DNA of 59,658 bases from Gimesia sp. (GTDB lineage Bacteria > Planctomycetota > Planctomycetia > Planctomycetales > Planctomycetaceae): the NCBI GenBank assembly GCA_002706765.1, contig PAJV01000017.1, positions 1 to 59,658 on the forward strand, given 5' to 3'. Of this stretch, positions 24,883 through 34,504 are shown in pieces. The position numbers and the translations under genes were made by a program. Positions within the stretch are counted from its first letter, which is position 1. Every line of letters begins with the position of its first letter. A model generated the notes under the pieces. It had not been told where the DNA came from, ran no database searches, and worked only from the letters and a program-made list of their open reading frames with translations.

Positions 24883-26172
24883 TCAGTTAAAAGCCAGATC
24901 GCGTAGAAAGAGGGAAATCGCAGGGAAGGCGATCAATAAGACACCTGCGAACAGCAGGATGGCAATAAAAGGTGGCGTGCCCCGAATGACTTCCAGGTAA
25001 GGGCGGCGGAAGACTGCAATTGCCGTAAAAATATCACAGCCGAACGGCGGGGTGGCCGAGCCGATCGCAACCTGCAGCGTGACGACAATCCCGACCAGCA
25101 CCGGGTCGATGCCGGCAGCCGCTGCGACGGGATGGAAAATAGGAGTCAGAATCAGGATCACCACAATCGGATCTACGAACATGCAGCCGATGAAATAGGC
25201 AACCGCAATCGTGAGCATAATGGTCCAGTAGCCGGAATCGGGAGTCAGCCCCAGCCAGTTATTAATCAAGGCGTCGGGCAGTTGGGCAAACGAAATCACC
25301 CAGCTGAATCCGGCGCCGGCACCTACCAGAATAAACACCACGGCAGTGACCAGACCGGTGGAAAGCGCTATATCAGGAATATCTTTCAGGGAGAGGTCGC
25401 GAAAGAAGACGATCTCTAAGATGCCAGCATACAGCACCGAGACGGCTGCTGCTTCGGTGGGGCTGAAAATACCGGAATAAATGCCTCCGATAATAATCAG
25501 TGGAAATCCCAGAGGCAGCAATGCCCGTTTGACAGAGTTGAGCCGCGTTGCGTTGTCTGTTTTGGGTTGTCGGGGAATCTGCATCCGTATGGATGCGATC
25601 CAGCAGTAAACACAGAACATCAGCAGTACCAGCAGACCGGGGCCGATCCCGGCGATGAACATCTCGCCAATCGAAGTTCCCGAGACAACGCCATACACAA
25701 TCATGCCGATACTGGGGGGAATGAGCAACGCAATATCACTGGCATTGATAATCAAGGCAGTAGTGAAAGAATCGGGGTAGCCGGCTTTCAGTAACTGGGG
25801 ACGCAGTGGTCCGCCTATCGCGACGACGGTTGCCTGGGTTGAACCCGACATGGCACCAAACAGGGTGCAGCTGATGGCACTGGCGATCGGCAGCCCGCCG
25901 CGCAGATGACCGACAAAAGCGGTTACCAGATCCAGCAGTCGATTCGCCGAGTTTCCGCGCGTCATGATATCCGCGGCAAAAATGAACATGGGGACGGCGA
26001 TCAACGCCGCCGGTTTGATGCCGCCGATCATCTGTTGAATCAGTACGGCAGGAGTCACATCCGGGTGGAAGACCAGCAGAACTGCCAATGCTGCGGTGAT
26101 AAGGGGGACCTTCATCGGAAAGCCCAGCATCAACAGCACCAGCATGATTCCCAGGATGAGTAATGCTTCCAC
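24883..26172 (-). CDS. TRAP transporter large permease (DctM/TeaC-like)
   Basis: A 429-residue protein that is almost all membrane helices, the sodium-driven channel subunit of a TRAP transporter. Family blocks seen: PMKVPLITAALAVL at the start, AVPMFIFAADIMTRGNSANRLLDL, SCTLFGAMSGSTQATVVAIGG, IPPSIGMIVYG, and the end part GSATPPFGCDIFTAIAVF. Length is the DctM norm. It lies 29 nt downstream of the DctQ gene and 18 nt upstream of the binding protein. It imports what the binding protein captures, here most likely ectoine and hydroxyectoine. Confidence 0.95.
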   Translation of the reverse strand: MEALLILGIMLVLLMLGFPMKVPLITAALAVLLVFHPDVTPAVLIQQMIGGIKPAALIAVPMFIFAADIMTRGNSANRLLDLVTAFVGHLRGGLPIASAISCTLFGAMSGSTQATVVAIGGPLRPQLLKAGYPDSFTTALIINASDIALLIPPSIGMIVYGVVSGTSIGEMFIAGIGPGLLVLLMFCVYCWIASIRMQIPRQPKTDNATRLNSVKRALLPLGFPLIIIGGIYSGIFSPTEAAAVSVLYAGILEIVFFRDLSLKDIPDIALSTGLVTAVVFILVGAGAGFSWVISFAQLPDALINNWLGLTPDSGYWTIMLTIAVAYFIGCMFVDPIVVILILTPIFHPVAAAAGIDPVLVGIVVTLQVAIGSATPPFGCDIFTAIAVFRRPYLEVIRGTPPFIAILLFAGVLLIAFPAISLFLRDLAFN

Positions 26173-26201
26173 GCCGCTATCTCCCCACTGCTTTGGTCAT
26201 T

Positions 26202-26732
26202 TCAGAGTTCCCCTACCACAGTGGTTTCATATTCATCCTTCTGGGTATACGAGATATACACATCGGGAGAAGTCAGGTTTCGCCAGACGGTTAAGCCATA
26301 CTGAATGGCTGTCAGCAGCAGGCCCAGTGGGACAAACAGATAGACCAGGTACAGGGGAACCTGCAGAACGGGAGAGACGGTTTCTAAAAAACGGACCGTG
26401 GCAATATATTCGAACGCATACCAGGTGAGCAGCAGCATCAGCAGGGCGGTCAACCCGCTGATAGCCACCATCAGAATTTTGCGCCAGCGCGGATTGAGCT
26501 GATCGTAAAAGGCCGTCATGCGAATGTGTCGTCCGCGACTGGCAGCGTAGCTCAAGCCCACAAAGGTGACAATGATGATCAGGAACTGGGACAGTTCCCC
26601 GGTAAAGGAGACGCTGAAGCCGAGCACTGCCCGGCAGAACACGTTCCCGATGGAAAGCGCTGCGATCGCAATGATCGACCAGGCGAGCAGAAACGCTTCG
26701 ATTTTCTGAATCCACTGAAAGAGGCGATTCAT
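26202..26732 (-). CDS. TRAP transporter small permease (DctQ/TeaB-like)
   Basis: A 176-residue protein with four predicted membrane helices, the usual DctQ layout. It begins MNRLFQWIQKIEAFLLAWSI and contains GNVFCRAVLGFSVSFTGELSQFLIIIVTFVGLSYA, a DctQ signature. It pairs with the large permease encoded 29 nt downstream. It is 82 nt downstream of ectD on the same strand, so the transporter probably belongs to the ectoine operon. The gene order Q-M-P differs from the P-Q-M order of teaABC. Confidence 0.92.
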   Translation of the reverse strand: MNRLFQWIQKIEAFLLAWSIIAIAALSIGNVFCRAVLGFSVSFTGELSQFLIIIVTFVGLSYAASRGRHIRMTAFYDQLNPRWRKILMVAISGLTALLMLLLTWYAFEYIATVRFLETVSPVLQVPLYLVYLFVPLGLLLTAIQYGLTVWRNLTSPDVYISYTQKDEYETTVVGEL

Positions 26733-26814
26733 CAGCGTCTCTTTCTGAGATTCATTTTACGATCAATACAATAATCTGCAGATCGCCTGGCAATACGGGA
26801 TTGGGAGAACGACA

Positions 26815-27753
<939 letters not shown>

Positions 27754-27840
27754 CAGAGGCGCTTTCTTTGGATGTTGCCGCTACAGGTTGTCTGTCAGTA
27801 AGCCTTTCGCTTTACAGGTTGATACGGTGATGGAGTCAGG

Positions 27841-28236
27841 TTACGCCTCTGTACCAGCTGCAGCCGGATACACGCCGTTTTCATCATGAACTTCCTGACC
27901 AGTCACCGGCGGATTAAACACACAGATCATCCGCAATTGTGTCGTTGCCCTCAGCAGGTGTCGGTCATGTTCATTCAGGGCATACATCATTCCGGGTTTG
28001 ATGGGATAAGTCGGGCCATCGGGGATCAGTTCGATTTCCCCTTCTCCCTCGATACAGTAGACCGCTTCCAGATGATTCTGATACCAGATTTCGGTTTCCG
28101 TTCCGGCGTGAATCAATGTGTCATGCAGGGAAAATCCCATCTTCTGACCGGCCAGTAATAAGCGGCGACTGTTCCAGGTTTTCGCGTGAACATCCCGCTC
28201 TGTGCCGAGAATGTCCTCCAGTTGTGTTACAATCAT
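27841..28236 (-). CDS. ectC: L-ectoine synthase
   Basis: A 131-residue cupin that closes the ring of N-gamma-acetyl-diaminobutyrate to give ectoine. It opens with [46 protein letters not shown] and the metal-site stretch [16 protein letters not shown] follow, then [12 protein letters not shown] and VFNPPVTG. All are EctC hallmarks. It lies 95 nt downstream of ectB, with a perfect hairpin in the gap, and 87 nt upstream of ectD. Confidence 0.97.
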   Translation of the reverse strand: MIVTQLEDILGTERDVHAKTWNSRRLLLAGQKMGFSLHDTLIHAGTETEIWYQNHLEAVYCIEGEGEIELIPDGPTYPIKPGMMYALNEHDRHLLRATTQLRMICVFNPPVTGQEVHDENGVYPAAAGTEA

Positions 28237-28297
28237 GATCTCACTTTTCTGTCTGTATTTGTATTACTGTTATGATTAAGTATTACCTGTCGTATTC

Positions 28298-28317
28298 GCT
28301 GCTGTCTGAACAGCAGC
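28298..28317 (-). terminator. Hairpin between ectB and ectC
   Basis: A perfect 8-bp stem (GCTGCTGT/ACAGCAGC) with a 4-nt loop, 15 nt past the ectB stop. No T-run follows on the minus strand, so it is more likely an mRNA-stability or partial-attenuation element than a full terminator. Confidence 0.5.
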
Positions 28318-28331
28318 AGAAAACGGGGCAC

Positions 28332-29624
28332 TCAGTTCGAGACCAGGCCCAGTTCTTTGATTACTTTTTCATCGCTGAGAACTGCTTTGAAGCAGTCGGC
28401 AACGATATCCAGGCCTTGCAGTAACTGGTCATCTTCGATCGTCAGTGGGGCCAGGATTTTCAGGACATGGCTGTCAGTCCCGCTGGTTTCGATAATCAGA
28501 TTACGTTTAAAGGCTTCTGCACTGATCATATCCGGCAGCTGCGGGTATTCCTGGCAGGCGAGGCCCCAGATCATTCCGCGACCACGCACTTCCAGGTGCA
28601 TTTCAGTGGTCGTATCAGCGATTGCCTGGAGTCGGCTTTCGATCAGCGTTCCTTTTCGCTTGACTTCACGCGTCAGTCGATAATCGCTCCAGTATGTTTC
28701 AATCGCTGCCGCTGCGGAGACGAACGCGAGGTTATTTCCGCGGAACGTACCATTATGCTCACCCGGTTCCCACTGGTCGAGTTCAGATCGCATCAGTACC
28801 AGCGACATGGGTAAGCCATAGGCGCTCAATGATTTGGAAAGCGTGACGATATCAGGGACGATTCCAGCTTCTTCAAAACTGAAGAAGCTGCCGGTTCGGC
28901 CGCAGCCTACCTGGATATCATCAATAATGAGCAGCATGCCATGTTCCTGGCAGAGAGTCTCAAGTTGTTGCAGCCATTCTGCGCTGGCAACATTGACGCC
29001 CCCTTCTCCCTGAACCGTTTCCACAATCACGGCAGCAGGCAGATCCAGGCCACTGCTGTTGTCTTTGAGCAGGGCTTCGAAGTATTCGAGGGTATCGATA
29101 TTGTCACCCAGGTAGCCGTAATAAGGCATAAAGGTGACATTGTTTAAAGGGGTACCTGCGGCATCACGGAAGTGGCTGTTACCAGTGGCAGCGACGGCAC
29201 CCAGGCTGACACCATGAAATCCATTGGTGAAGGAAACGATGTTGGTCCGTCCCGTCACTTTTCGGGCCAGCTTGAGTGCGGCTTCCACGGCATTGGTTCC
29301 GGTGGGACCGGTGAACTGGACTTTGTAATCAAATTCGAGCGGAGAAAGAATGTGCTTTTCAAAAACTTCCAGGAAGCGTTGTTTGGCATCAGTGTGCATG
29401 TCGAGTCCATGCAGTAAGCCATCACGTTCCAGAAATTCCAGCAGTTTCTCTTTCAGAATCGGATTGTTATGGCCGTAGTTTAAAGTACCGGCTCCGGCGA
29501 GGAAGTCGATATATTCGTTTCCTGCTTCATCAGTTAAAGTCGCATTCTGGGCTTTTTTAAACGTGCACGGGAATGAGCGGCAGTATCCACGGACATTTGA
29601 TTCGAGTCGGTTGAATATATTCAT
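28332..29624 (-). CDS. ectB: L-2,4-diaminobutyrate transaminase
   Basis: A 430-residue class III PLP aminotransferase that converts aspartate semialdehyde and glutamate to 2,4-diaminobutyrate, the first step of ectoine synthesis. Seen: FLAGAGTLNYGHNNP at 41-55, FTGPTGTNAVEAALKLARK with the phosphate-binding loop, FTNGFHGVSLGAVAATGN, the LLIIDDIQVGCGRTG aspartate and K264 in VTLSKSLSAYGLP. Length is normal. Its ATG overlaps the stop of ectA by 4 nt, so the two are coupled. No aspartokinase gene is next to it, unlike some ectoine loci. Confidence 0.97.
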   Translation of the reverse strand: MNIFNRLESNVRGYCRSFPCTFKKAQNATLTDEAGNEYIDFLAGAGTLNYGHNNPILKEKLLEFLERDGLLHGLDMHTDAKQRFLEVFEKHILSPLEFDYKVQFTGPTGTNAVEAALKLARKVTGRTNIVSFTNGFHGVSLGAVAATGNSHFRDAAGTPLNNVTFMPYYGYLGDNIDTLEYFEALLKDNSSGLDLPAAVIVETVQGEGGVNVASAEWLQQLETLCQEHGMLLIIDDIQVGCGRTGSFFSFEEAGIVPDIVTLSKSLSAYGLPMSLVLMRSELDQWEPGEHNGTFRGNNLAFVSAAAAIETYWSDYRLTREVKRKGTLIESRLQAIADTTTEMHLEVRGRGMIWGLACQEYPQLPDMISAEAFKRNLIIETSGTDSHVLKILAPLTIEDDQLLQGLDIVADCFKAVLSDEKVIKELGLVSN

Positions 29625-30154
29625 GATACTTCTGATTTCTCTCCATGTAAGGGTTTGAGTGTGAATGGGCCTAGCTGGTACAGTTCTTCGGGTTCGTGTT
29701 CTTCTGCTTCACCAAACAGATCCGAAGAAAATCCACTGTGCGTTCGGCACTCAGTGTTGAGCCGCTTCGCCAGAGAGCGAAACAGCTTTTGAGACGATTT
29801 GTTGGAAGGTGTAATCGTCGTTTCCAGGTGGTTGATGTCAGACAGGCTCTCACGTGAGAGCAGGGCATCCAGCATACGGGATGCGACTCCACAGCCGCGC
29901 ACACTGCTGTCGACGGCTGCCTGCCAGATAAAGATCGTGTTTTCCCGATGAGGAGGGCAATAAGCCGAGAGAAAGCCAACGATGCGGGAATCGTGCTCGG
30001 CCAGAACGCACGTATCGTAAAAATCGCGGCAAAGCAACAGGGAGACGTAATGGGAATTCACGTCCAGGGGAGGGCAGTTCTTCACCAGATTGGTTATGGC
30101 GAGACCATCTTCCAGAGAGGGCTCGCGAAATATCAGTTGTTTGGCCTTGTCCAT
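29621..30154 (-). CDS. ectA: Diaminobutyrate acetyltransferase
   Basis: A 177-residue GNAT enzyme that acetylates diaminobutyrate on the gamma amino group. Motifs: FREPSLEDGLAITNLVKNCPPLDVNSHY at the start, the acetyl-CoA loop AAVDSSVRGCGVASRMLDALLSR and the TTITPSNKSSQKLF block that is specific to EctA. First gene of the ectABC-D-TRAP run. There is no strong ribosome binding site ahead of the ATG at 30154; the start is set by the family's usual N-terminus. The 484 bp upstream, back to ectR, holds the promoter and a palindrome. Confidence 0.96.
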   Translation of the reverse strand: MDKAKQLIFREPSLEDGLAITNLVKNCPPLDVNSHYVSLLLCRDFYDTCVLAEHDSRIVGFLSAYCPPHRENTIFIWQAAVDSSVRGCGVASRMLDALLSRESLSDINHLETTITPSNKSSQKLFRSLAKRLNTECRTHSGFSSDLFGEAEEHEPEELYQLGPFTLKPLHGEKSEVS

Positions 30155-30638
30155 TTGGCTGTGTTTTACGGGCTTCAGAGCAATCTGCTCTAGTATATGA
30201 AAAAGATTAGACTACAAAGTAAAGTCAAATTCTGAAGATGCGATGAACGGGTATTATCATCAAAGCAGTCAATCCAGCAACATAACTGTTTCAGCAGTGT
30301 TATGTTGATACAGATAAGGAGCGTCAGTAAATGCGATTCACTTTCTGTACCACGTTTGTAGTTTAATAATGCTTAGTGTGCAATGTTTTGTACACAATGG
30401 AATATTAAGTGTCAAGCCTCAGTTTTTAATTGCGGCTGAAAACAACGTGAGGAACTGACTTACCTGCATTAGGGAGAGGCGTTCTGTTATCACCGGCAGA
30501 GTGTTATCAGATTACATATACAGGCTGATGTGGACTGGCAGCGGGGCAGATTACAACAGTGACGGGGCGCTGTTCGTATGTATTGCAGTTTTTTCGTCTT
30601 TTTATCCGCGTTCCGCTGATATGATCGCTGAGGATCAC
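30155..30638. other. ectR-ectA intergenic region
   Basis: No gene. On the minus strand, TTGACT at about 30223 is a possible -35 and TATACT at about 30194 a possible -10 but they are not at usable spacing to each other, so I cannot fix the ectA promoter. The sequence is AT-rich from 30190 to 30430 and holds the palindrome at 30278-30307. Confidence 0.4.
30278..30307. promoter_or_regulatory. 9-bp inverted repeat upstream of ectA
   Basis: CAACATAAC at 30278-30286 and its exact complement at 30299-30307, 12 nt apart, about 125-155 bp upstream of the ectA start. There is no T-run, so it is not a typical terminator. It may be an operator of the ectoine genes or a stem in a long leader. Confidence 0.4.
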
Positions 30639-31178
30639 TCACTGTGGATCATGCACAGTCACAGGGTTATCGTTCAGATATTCCGTATCGTGTTCTGAGG
30701 AGGTTGAGACATCTCCTGCAGACAGGACGGGAGAGGCATCGATGTTTTCGGCATCCATCATCGACGCGATACGTTGCAAAGTAGAAAGCATCTGCGTCTG
30801 TTCCCATTGCTGCAGCATCAGGAGTTCGCGACGAAAACGGTCCTGTAGTAAAGAAGGAGCGTTTTTGATCATCGCCTGACCTTCTTCGGTCAATTCGACG
30901 ACGACGGTTCGCTTGTCCTGCCCCCTGCGGCCGCGTGTGACCAGGTTTCGAGATTCCAGTCGGCTCAGGATTCCAGTGAGCGTGGCCTGGCTGAGATGGA
31001 TCGATTTTGCCAGTGCTCCTACCGTGATCGGCTGCAGGCGTGCGATTGTCTGAAGGGATGCTAACTGGGGCGCTGTCAGGTTGATTTCCTGCATCAGCCC
31101 CCGGGAGTGTAAATCGATGGCACGCGTGATTCGTCGCAGTGCGACAATAACCTGATCCTCAAGAGTGAGAGGTGACAT
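30639..31178 (-). CDS. ectR: MarR family regulator, EctR-like
   Basis: A 179-residue winged-helix regulator. The N-terminus LEDQVIVALRRITRAIDLHSRGLM and the recognition part TVGALAKSIHLSQATLTGILSRLESRNLVTRGR are close to what is known for EctR, the MarR-type repressor of ectoine genes in methylotrophs and marine bacteria. The tail of about 35 residues is acidic and polar. ATG 31178 is taken as the start; a longer frame upstream would run through the predicted promoter. It lies on the same strand, 484 bp upstream of ectA, and a palindrome covers its own promoter, so autoregulation is likely. Confidence 0.85.
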   Translation of the reverse strand: MSPLTLEDQVIVALRRITRAIDLHSRGLMQEINLTAPQLASLQTIARLQPITVGALAKSIHLSQATLTGILSRLESRNLVTRGRRGQDKRTVVVELTEEGQAMIKNAPSLLQDRFRRELLMLQQWEQTQMLSTLQRIASMMDAENIDASPVLSAGDVSTSSEHDTEYLNDNPVTVHDPQ

Positions 31179-31233
31179 AAAATTCTCGATGTAAGTATCA
31201 GCCGGATAAACTAAGCGCAAGGGGCCCCTGTAA

Positions 31234-31265
31234 AGTATTATGCATACTAAACATTTATTTTTCAA
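31234..31265 (-). promoter_or_regulatory. Predicted ectR promoter with overlapping operator
   Basis: On the minus strand, TTGAAA (31260-31265) and CATAAT (31237-31242) are 17 bp apart. The -10 overlaps the perfect inverted repeat AGTAT-N5-ATACT at 31234-31248, whose flanks extend it to imperfect 8-bp half-sites. EctR is known to bind an AT-rich palindrome over its own -10 region in other bacteria, so this is a good candidate site. Confidence 0.6.
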
Positions 31266-31296
31266 CCAGCTGTGGATTCAATCAACAGAATTGAAG

Positions 31297-31360
31297 GCTT
31301 CCAGGCATGTTTACCACGGCAACAACAGGAGCCGCAAGCCCGCACAGTCCGCCTGGAAGC
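31297..31360. repeat. 10-bp inverted repeat 3' of the phosphodiesterase gene
   Basis: GCTTCCAGGC at 31297-31306 and GCCTGGAAGC at 31351-31360 are exact complements with 44 nt between them. It lies 26 nt past the stop of the phosphodiesterase gene and upstream of ectR. It could be the base of a large 3' stem; no T-run follows. Confidence 0.45.
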
Positions 31361-31385
31361 TGTACTTCCAGTCTGCCTGCGAGAA

Positions 31386-32213
31386 TCAATTACCAGTCGT
31401 TTTCGATTGCTGCAACATGGCTCGCAGGGCGAGCGGGTAATCGGTGAGAATCGCATCAATGCCGGCGTCAGTCGCTTGCTGCCAGTTTTTCGGAAGATTT
31501 CCACTGACGGCAGAACCCGCGATAAACGACTTCTTTCCGGCAGCATGCACCTGTTTTATTTCCATTCGTGTGGGCAGATACCTCACATACACCCAGTCTG
31601 CATCCGGTTCCGACAGGGCTGAGGAAAATTCGGTCATGTTATTGGCGACTGCCGCTGTTTCTGCTTGGGGGGAAGCAGCCTTGATATTTTTTCTTACCTG
31701 TGGCTCCTGGATAGTTCGTCCAATAAAGATAAGTCGCTTGAGTATTCCCTGTTTCCGGGCCAGATCGACCACATCCTGTTCAACGTTTGCCTCTTTGAAA
31801 TCGACGGCAATCAGAAGCTCATGCTGCCGATATTGAGCGGCAAGTTGAAATACTTCTTCGACGGTAGGGACCCGTTCGTTTTTAAAGCGGGGATCGAACC
31901 AGCTGCCAGCGTCCAGTTCTCTGATTTCCGCCAGTGTCAGATCGGCCACGTTCCCTGTGCCATTTGTCGTTCGATTGAGGGTGCTGTCATGAATACAGAC
32001 CAGGTGTCCGTCTTTGCTGCGCTGCACATCGAATTCAAATCCCAGCCTCAATTCCAGGCAGGCTCGGAAATTGGCCAGCGTATTTTCCGGAGCCACTTTA
32101 AGCAAACCACGATGTGCGACGATCTGGGGTTCCCCGGCTGTCGCGACGAGGCTGTCTGCAGCAGCCAGCATCAGCGAAAAGAGGATTGTCAGCAGGATCT
32201 GGTATCGGTGCAT
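31386..32213 (-). CDS. Secreted glycerophosphodiester phosphodiesterase
   Basis: A 275-residue GDPD-family TIM-barrel enzyme that splits glycerophosphodiesters to glycerol-3-phosphate and an alcohol. A signal peptide of about 27 residues precedes PQIVAHRGLLKVAPENTLANF. The catalytic HRG, the metal-binding E and D in FEFDVQRSKDGHLVCIHDSTL, and LLIAVDFKE are in place; the end DAILTDYPLAL is also typical. It probably serves phosphate or lipid-headgroup recovery in the periplasm. It stands alone, divergent from the outer-membrane protein gene at 32481. Confidence 0.9.
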   Translation of the reverse strand: MHRYQILLTILFSLMLAAADSLVATAGEPQIVAHRGLLKVAPENTLANFRACLELRLGFEFDVQRSKDGHLVCIHDSTLNRTTNGTGNVADLTLAEIRELDAGSWFDPRFKNERVPTVEEVFQLAAQYRQHELLIAVDFKEANVEQDVVDLARKQGILKRLIFIGRTIQEPQVRKNIKAASPQAETAAVANNMTEFSSALSEPDADWVYVRYLPTRMEIKQVHAAGKKSFIAGSAVSGNLPKNWQQATDAGIDAILTDYPLALRAMLQQSKTTGN

Positions 32214-32480
32214 GGTGAAGTGTCCCCGGCTTTTGAAATCAAGTTATCAGCTCAGCGTACTCGAATGTGATGCCGATTTCTATCTTCAACGTCCCCAGGT
32301 CAGTCAGAGCTGAAGAATTACGGGTTGAAACGCATCTGCTGTATCTCTTGCTATTACAATATCTTAGGTTGCGGAGGCCGGCGATGTGTCTTTGATCGCG
32401 CCTTAGATTTGGATTAACAGATACGGGTCAGATTTCCGATAAATTCAACATGCCCCGGAATCCAATTCAGAACAGATCCC

Positions 32481-33455
32481 ATGTATGAGTTTTGTCTGCG
32501 AGCCTGGCCTGGCCTGTTCGTCAGCATCACGTTGCTCTGCTGCGCCGGTAACTCACTTGCTGAAACCAGTGAAAGTCTCTTCGATCAGAGTCTGCTCGCA
32601 TCCGAATCTGTCGAAACTCCCGCAGTCGAATATGAACTTCCACGCTGCCGGCTCCTCAATCTGACTCCCGAATGCGGGACTTTGTTTCAATGGAAAGGCA
32701 GCACCGGCTGTAATGGAGGGCCACAACTCGATCAACCTCTGCAGACCGACCGTCCTAATTTTACGTCGACGTCGGTAACGGTGGGGAAAGGCGTCACCCA
32801 GCTTGAGTTCGGCTATACGTATCTCGATAGCGAAGAACAGGGAGCAGATGTCAAATATCAGTCATTCGGGGAATTCCTGTTTCGGCGGGGGATTGTTGCT
32901 GACTGGATGGAATTCCGATTGTCGTTTTCTCCCCTGGAACAGGCAACCGATGCGGGTCTCTATCAGAATACGACTTTCGGAAGTCAGGATCTGGGGCTGG
33001 CGCTGCAGTTTGCCCTGACGCCTCAGCAGGGGATCCTGCCTGAGATGGCTCTGATTACTTCCATGAGTGTGCCGACAGGAAGTGCTGCGTTTACTGCGAA
33101 CCAGGTCGAACCGGGTATCGACCTGGTTTATGCCTGGACGCTCAATGATTTTGTGAATGTCGCTGCCTCTACCCAAGGTTATGGTGATGTGGATGACTCC
33201 GGCGAATCGTTTCTCGAGATCGCCCAATCCTGTTCGGTCGGTTATACCCTGACTGAGAAACTGGGAGCCTTCACCGAATGGTTTGTATTGATTCCCAGCG
33301 GTGCGCGAACGGCGCGCACCGAACACTATTTTGATGCTGGCTTTACTTATCTGATCACCAACAACCTGCAGCTCGATATGAGTGCGGGTGTCGGGTTAAA
33401 TGACGCTGCGGATGCTTACTTCGTCGGCGCCGGTTGTTCGATTCGCTTTCCCTGA
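32481..33455 (+). CDS. Outer-membrane beta-barrel protein (phenol-degradation MetA-like transporter family)
   Basis: A 324-residue protein with a signal peptide (cleavage after about residue 27), a short linker with four Cys, and then a run of amphipathic strands that starts LQTDRPNFTSTSVTVGKGVTQLEFGYTY and ends GVGLNDAADAYFVGAGCSIRFP with a terminal aromatic-like residue. That pattern is the Phenol_MetA_deg family, annotated as putative outer-membrane transporters in many planctomycetes. Substrate unknown. Followed at 17 nt by the convergent O-methyltransferase gene. Confidence 0.75.
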   Translation: MYEFCLRAWPGLFVSITLLCCAGNSLAETSESLFDQSLLASESVETPAVEYELPRCRLLNLTPECGTLFQWKGSTGCNGGPQLDQPLQTDRPNFTSTSVTVGKGVTQLEFGYTYLDSEEQGADVKYQSFGEFLFRRGIVADWMEFRLSFSPLEQATDAGLYQNTTFGSQDLGLALQFALTPQQGILPEMALITSMSVPTGSAAFTANQVEPGIDLVYAWTLNDFVNVAASTQGYGDVDDSGESFLEIAQSCSVGYTLTEKLGAFTEWFVLIPSGARTARTEHYFDAGFTYLITNNLQLDMSAGVGLNDAADAYFVGAGCSIRFP

Positions 33456-33471
33456 CAAGACAACAGGAGAT

Positions 33472-34479
33472 TCAGGCTTTGATTCCTTCAATAATACTTA
33501 GTGCCGATTCCGTGGGAATGATACGCGTCAGTTTGAAGCCCGCCTGTTCAAAAAGAGCCTCGTATTCTTCAGCCGTGCGTTCTTTACCACCGGGGATCAT
33601 CAGCATGACCAGGTCGAGGAACTTGCCCGGGAAAGGATCGTTCCCCTCGGGGATGACGCTTTCGACAACCAGTAGCCTGCTGTTCTCCGACATCACTGAA
33701 TGGCAATGACGCAGGATTGTGAGTGCTTTCTCATCGTCCCAGTCATGGATGATATGTCGCAGGAAAATGGCATCGGCGTCGGCGGGAACGGATTCAAAGA
33801 AGCTGCCTGCGATCAGTTGGCAGCGGTCTGTCAAACCTGCCTGTTCAATATGCGGCTGTGCCCGTTCTATGACTTGAGGCAGGTCGAACAGGATGCCTTT
33901 CATCTCTGGGTAGTTTTGCAGAAAATTAACGATGTTAGAACCGTTTCCACCGCCGACATCCATCAGGGTTACAATCCCGGAGAAATCATAGGTGTTGAGA
34001 ATATCCCCGGTTTCCCTGCCATGAATGCCTGTCATTGCCTGGTCAAAAATCTGTCCTTTATCGGGGTTATCAGAGAGATATTCGAAGATGGGTTTTTCAA
34101 AAACTTTATCGAACGACGTTTTGCCGGTCTGGATGCTGTAGATGATCTCGCTCCAGGCCTGGAACTGTTCGTCGCCACTCATCAGGGCGATCGCCCGTTT
34201 GGAACCGGGAACATCGCTGCGAAGGTACTCCGCCAGGGGAGTCAGTTCGAATTCGTGTTGTTCGTTCTCAGCGAAGATGCCAACGCTCGCCAGGGCCCGT
34301 AACAGGCGATAGAGGGCACCGGCATGGGTGCTGGTAGCGGCGGCCAGTAGTTCTGCCGTTTGAGGACCAGCGACCAGCAGGTCGGCAATCCCCAGTTTGG
34401 CGGCGGCATAAATACTCTGAGAAACCCAGTAACTGGTAATCATCTGGTCGAGTTGCTGAGGTAGGGCGTTCTCTTTCAT
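33472..34479 (-). CDS. O-methyltransferase family 2 (acetylserotonin/hydroxyneurosporene type)
   Basis: A 335-residue protein with the two-part layout of plant-type and polyketide O-methyltransferases: a dimerisation winged helix at about 10-100 (LGIADLLVAGPQTAELLAAATST) and a Rossmann domain with DVGGGNGSNIV (about 172-182), FDLPQVIERA and the catalytic His block LRHIIHDWDDEKALTILR. The end KFLDLVMLMIPGGKERTAEEYEALFEQAGF is also standard. It acts on hydroxyl groups of an unknown small molecule. It lies 26 nt downstream of, and on the same strand as, no other biosynthetic gene, so context does not help. Confidence 0.88.
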   Translation of the reverse strand: MKENALPQQLDQMITSYWVSQSIYAAAKLGIADLLVAGPQTAELLAAATSTHAGALYRLLRALASVGIFAENEQHEFELTPLAEYLRSDVPGSKRAIALMSGDEQFQAWSEIIYSIQTGKTSFDKVFEKPIFEYLSDNPDKGQIFDQAMTGIHGRETGDILNTYDFSGIVTLMDVGGGNGSNIVNFLQNYPEMKGILFDLPQVIERAQPHIEQAGLTDRCQLIAGSFFESVPADADAIFLRHIIHDWDDEKALTILRHCHSVMSENSRLLVVESVIPEGNDPFPGKFLDLVMLMIPGGKERTAEEYEALFEQAGFKLTRIIPTESALSIIEGIKA

Positions 34480-34504
34480 TGGTTATGTCTCAATCAAAAG
34501 GGTG

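Noticed and set aside
31297-31360. A transposon end-repeat next to ectR.
   Set aside because: The 10-bp inverted repeat has only 44 nt inside, no target duplication and no transposase; it is listed as a plain inverted repeat.
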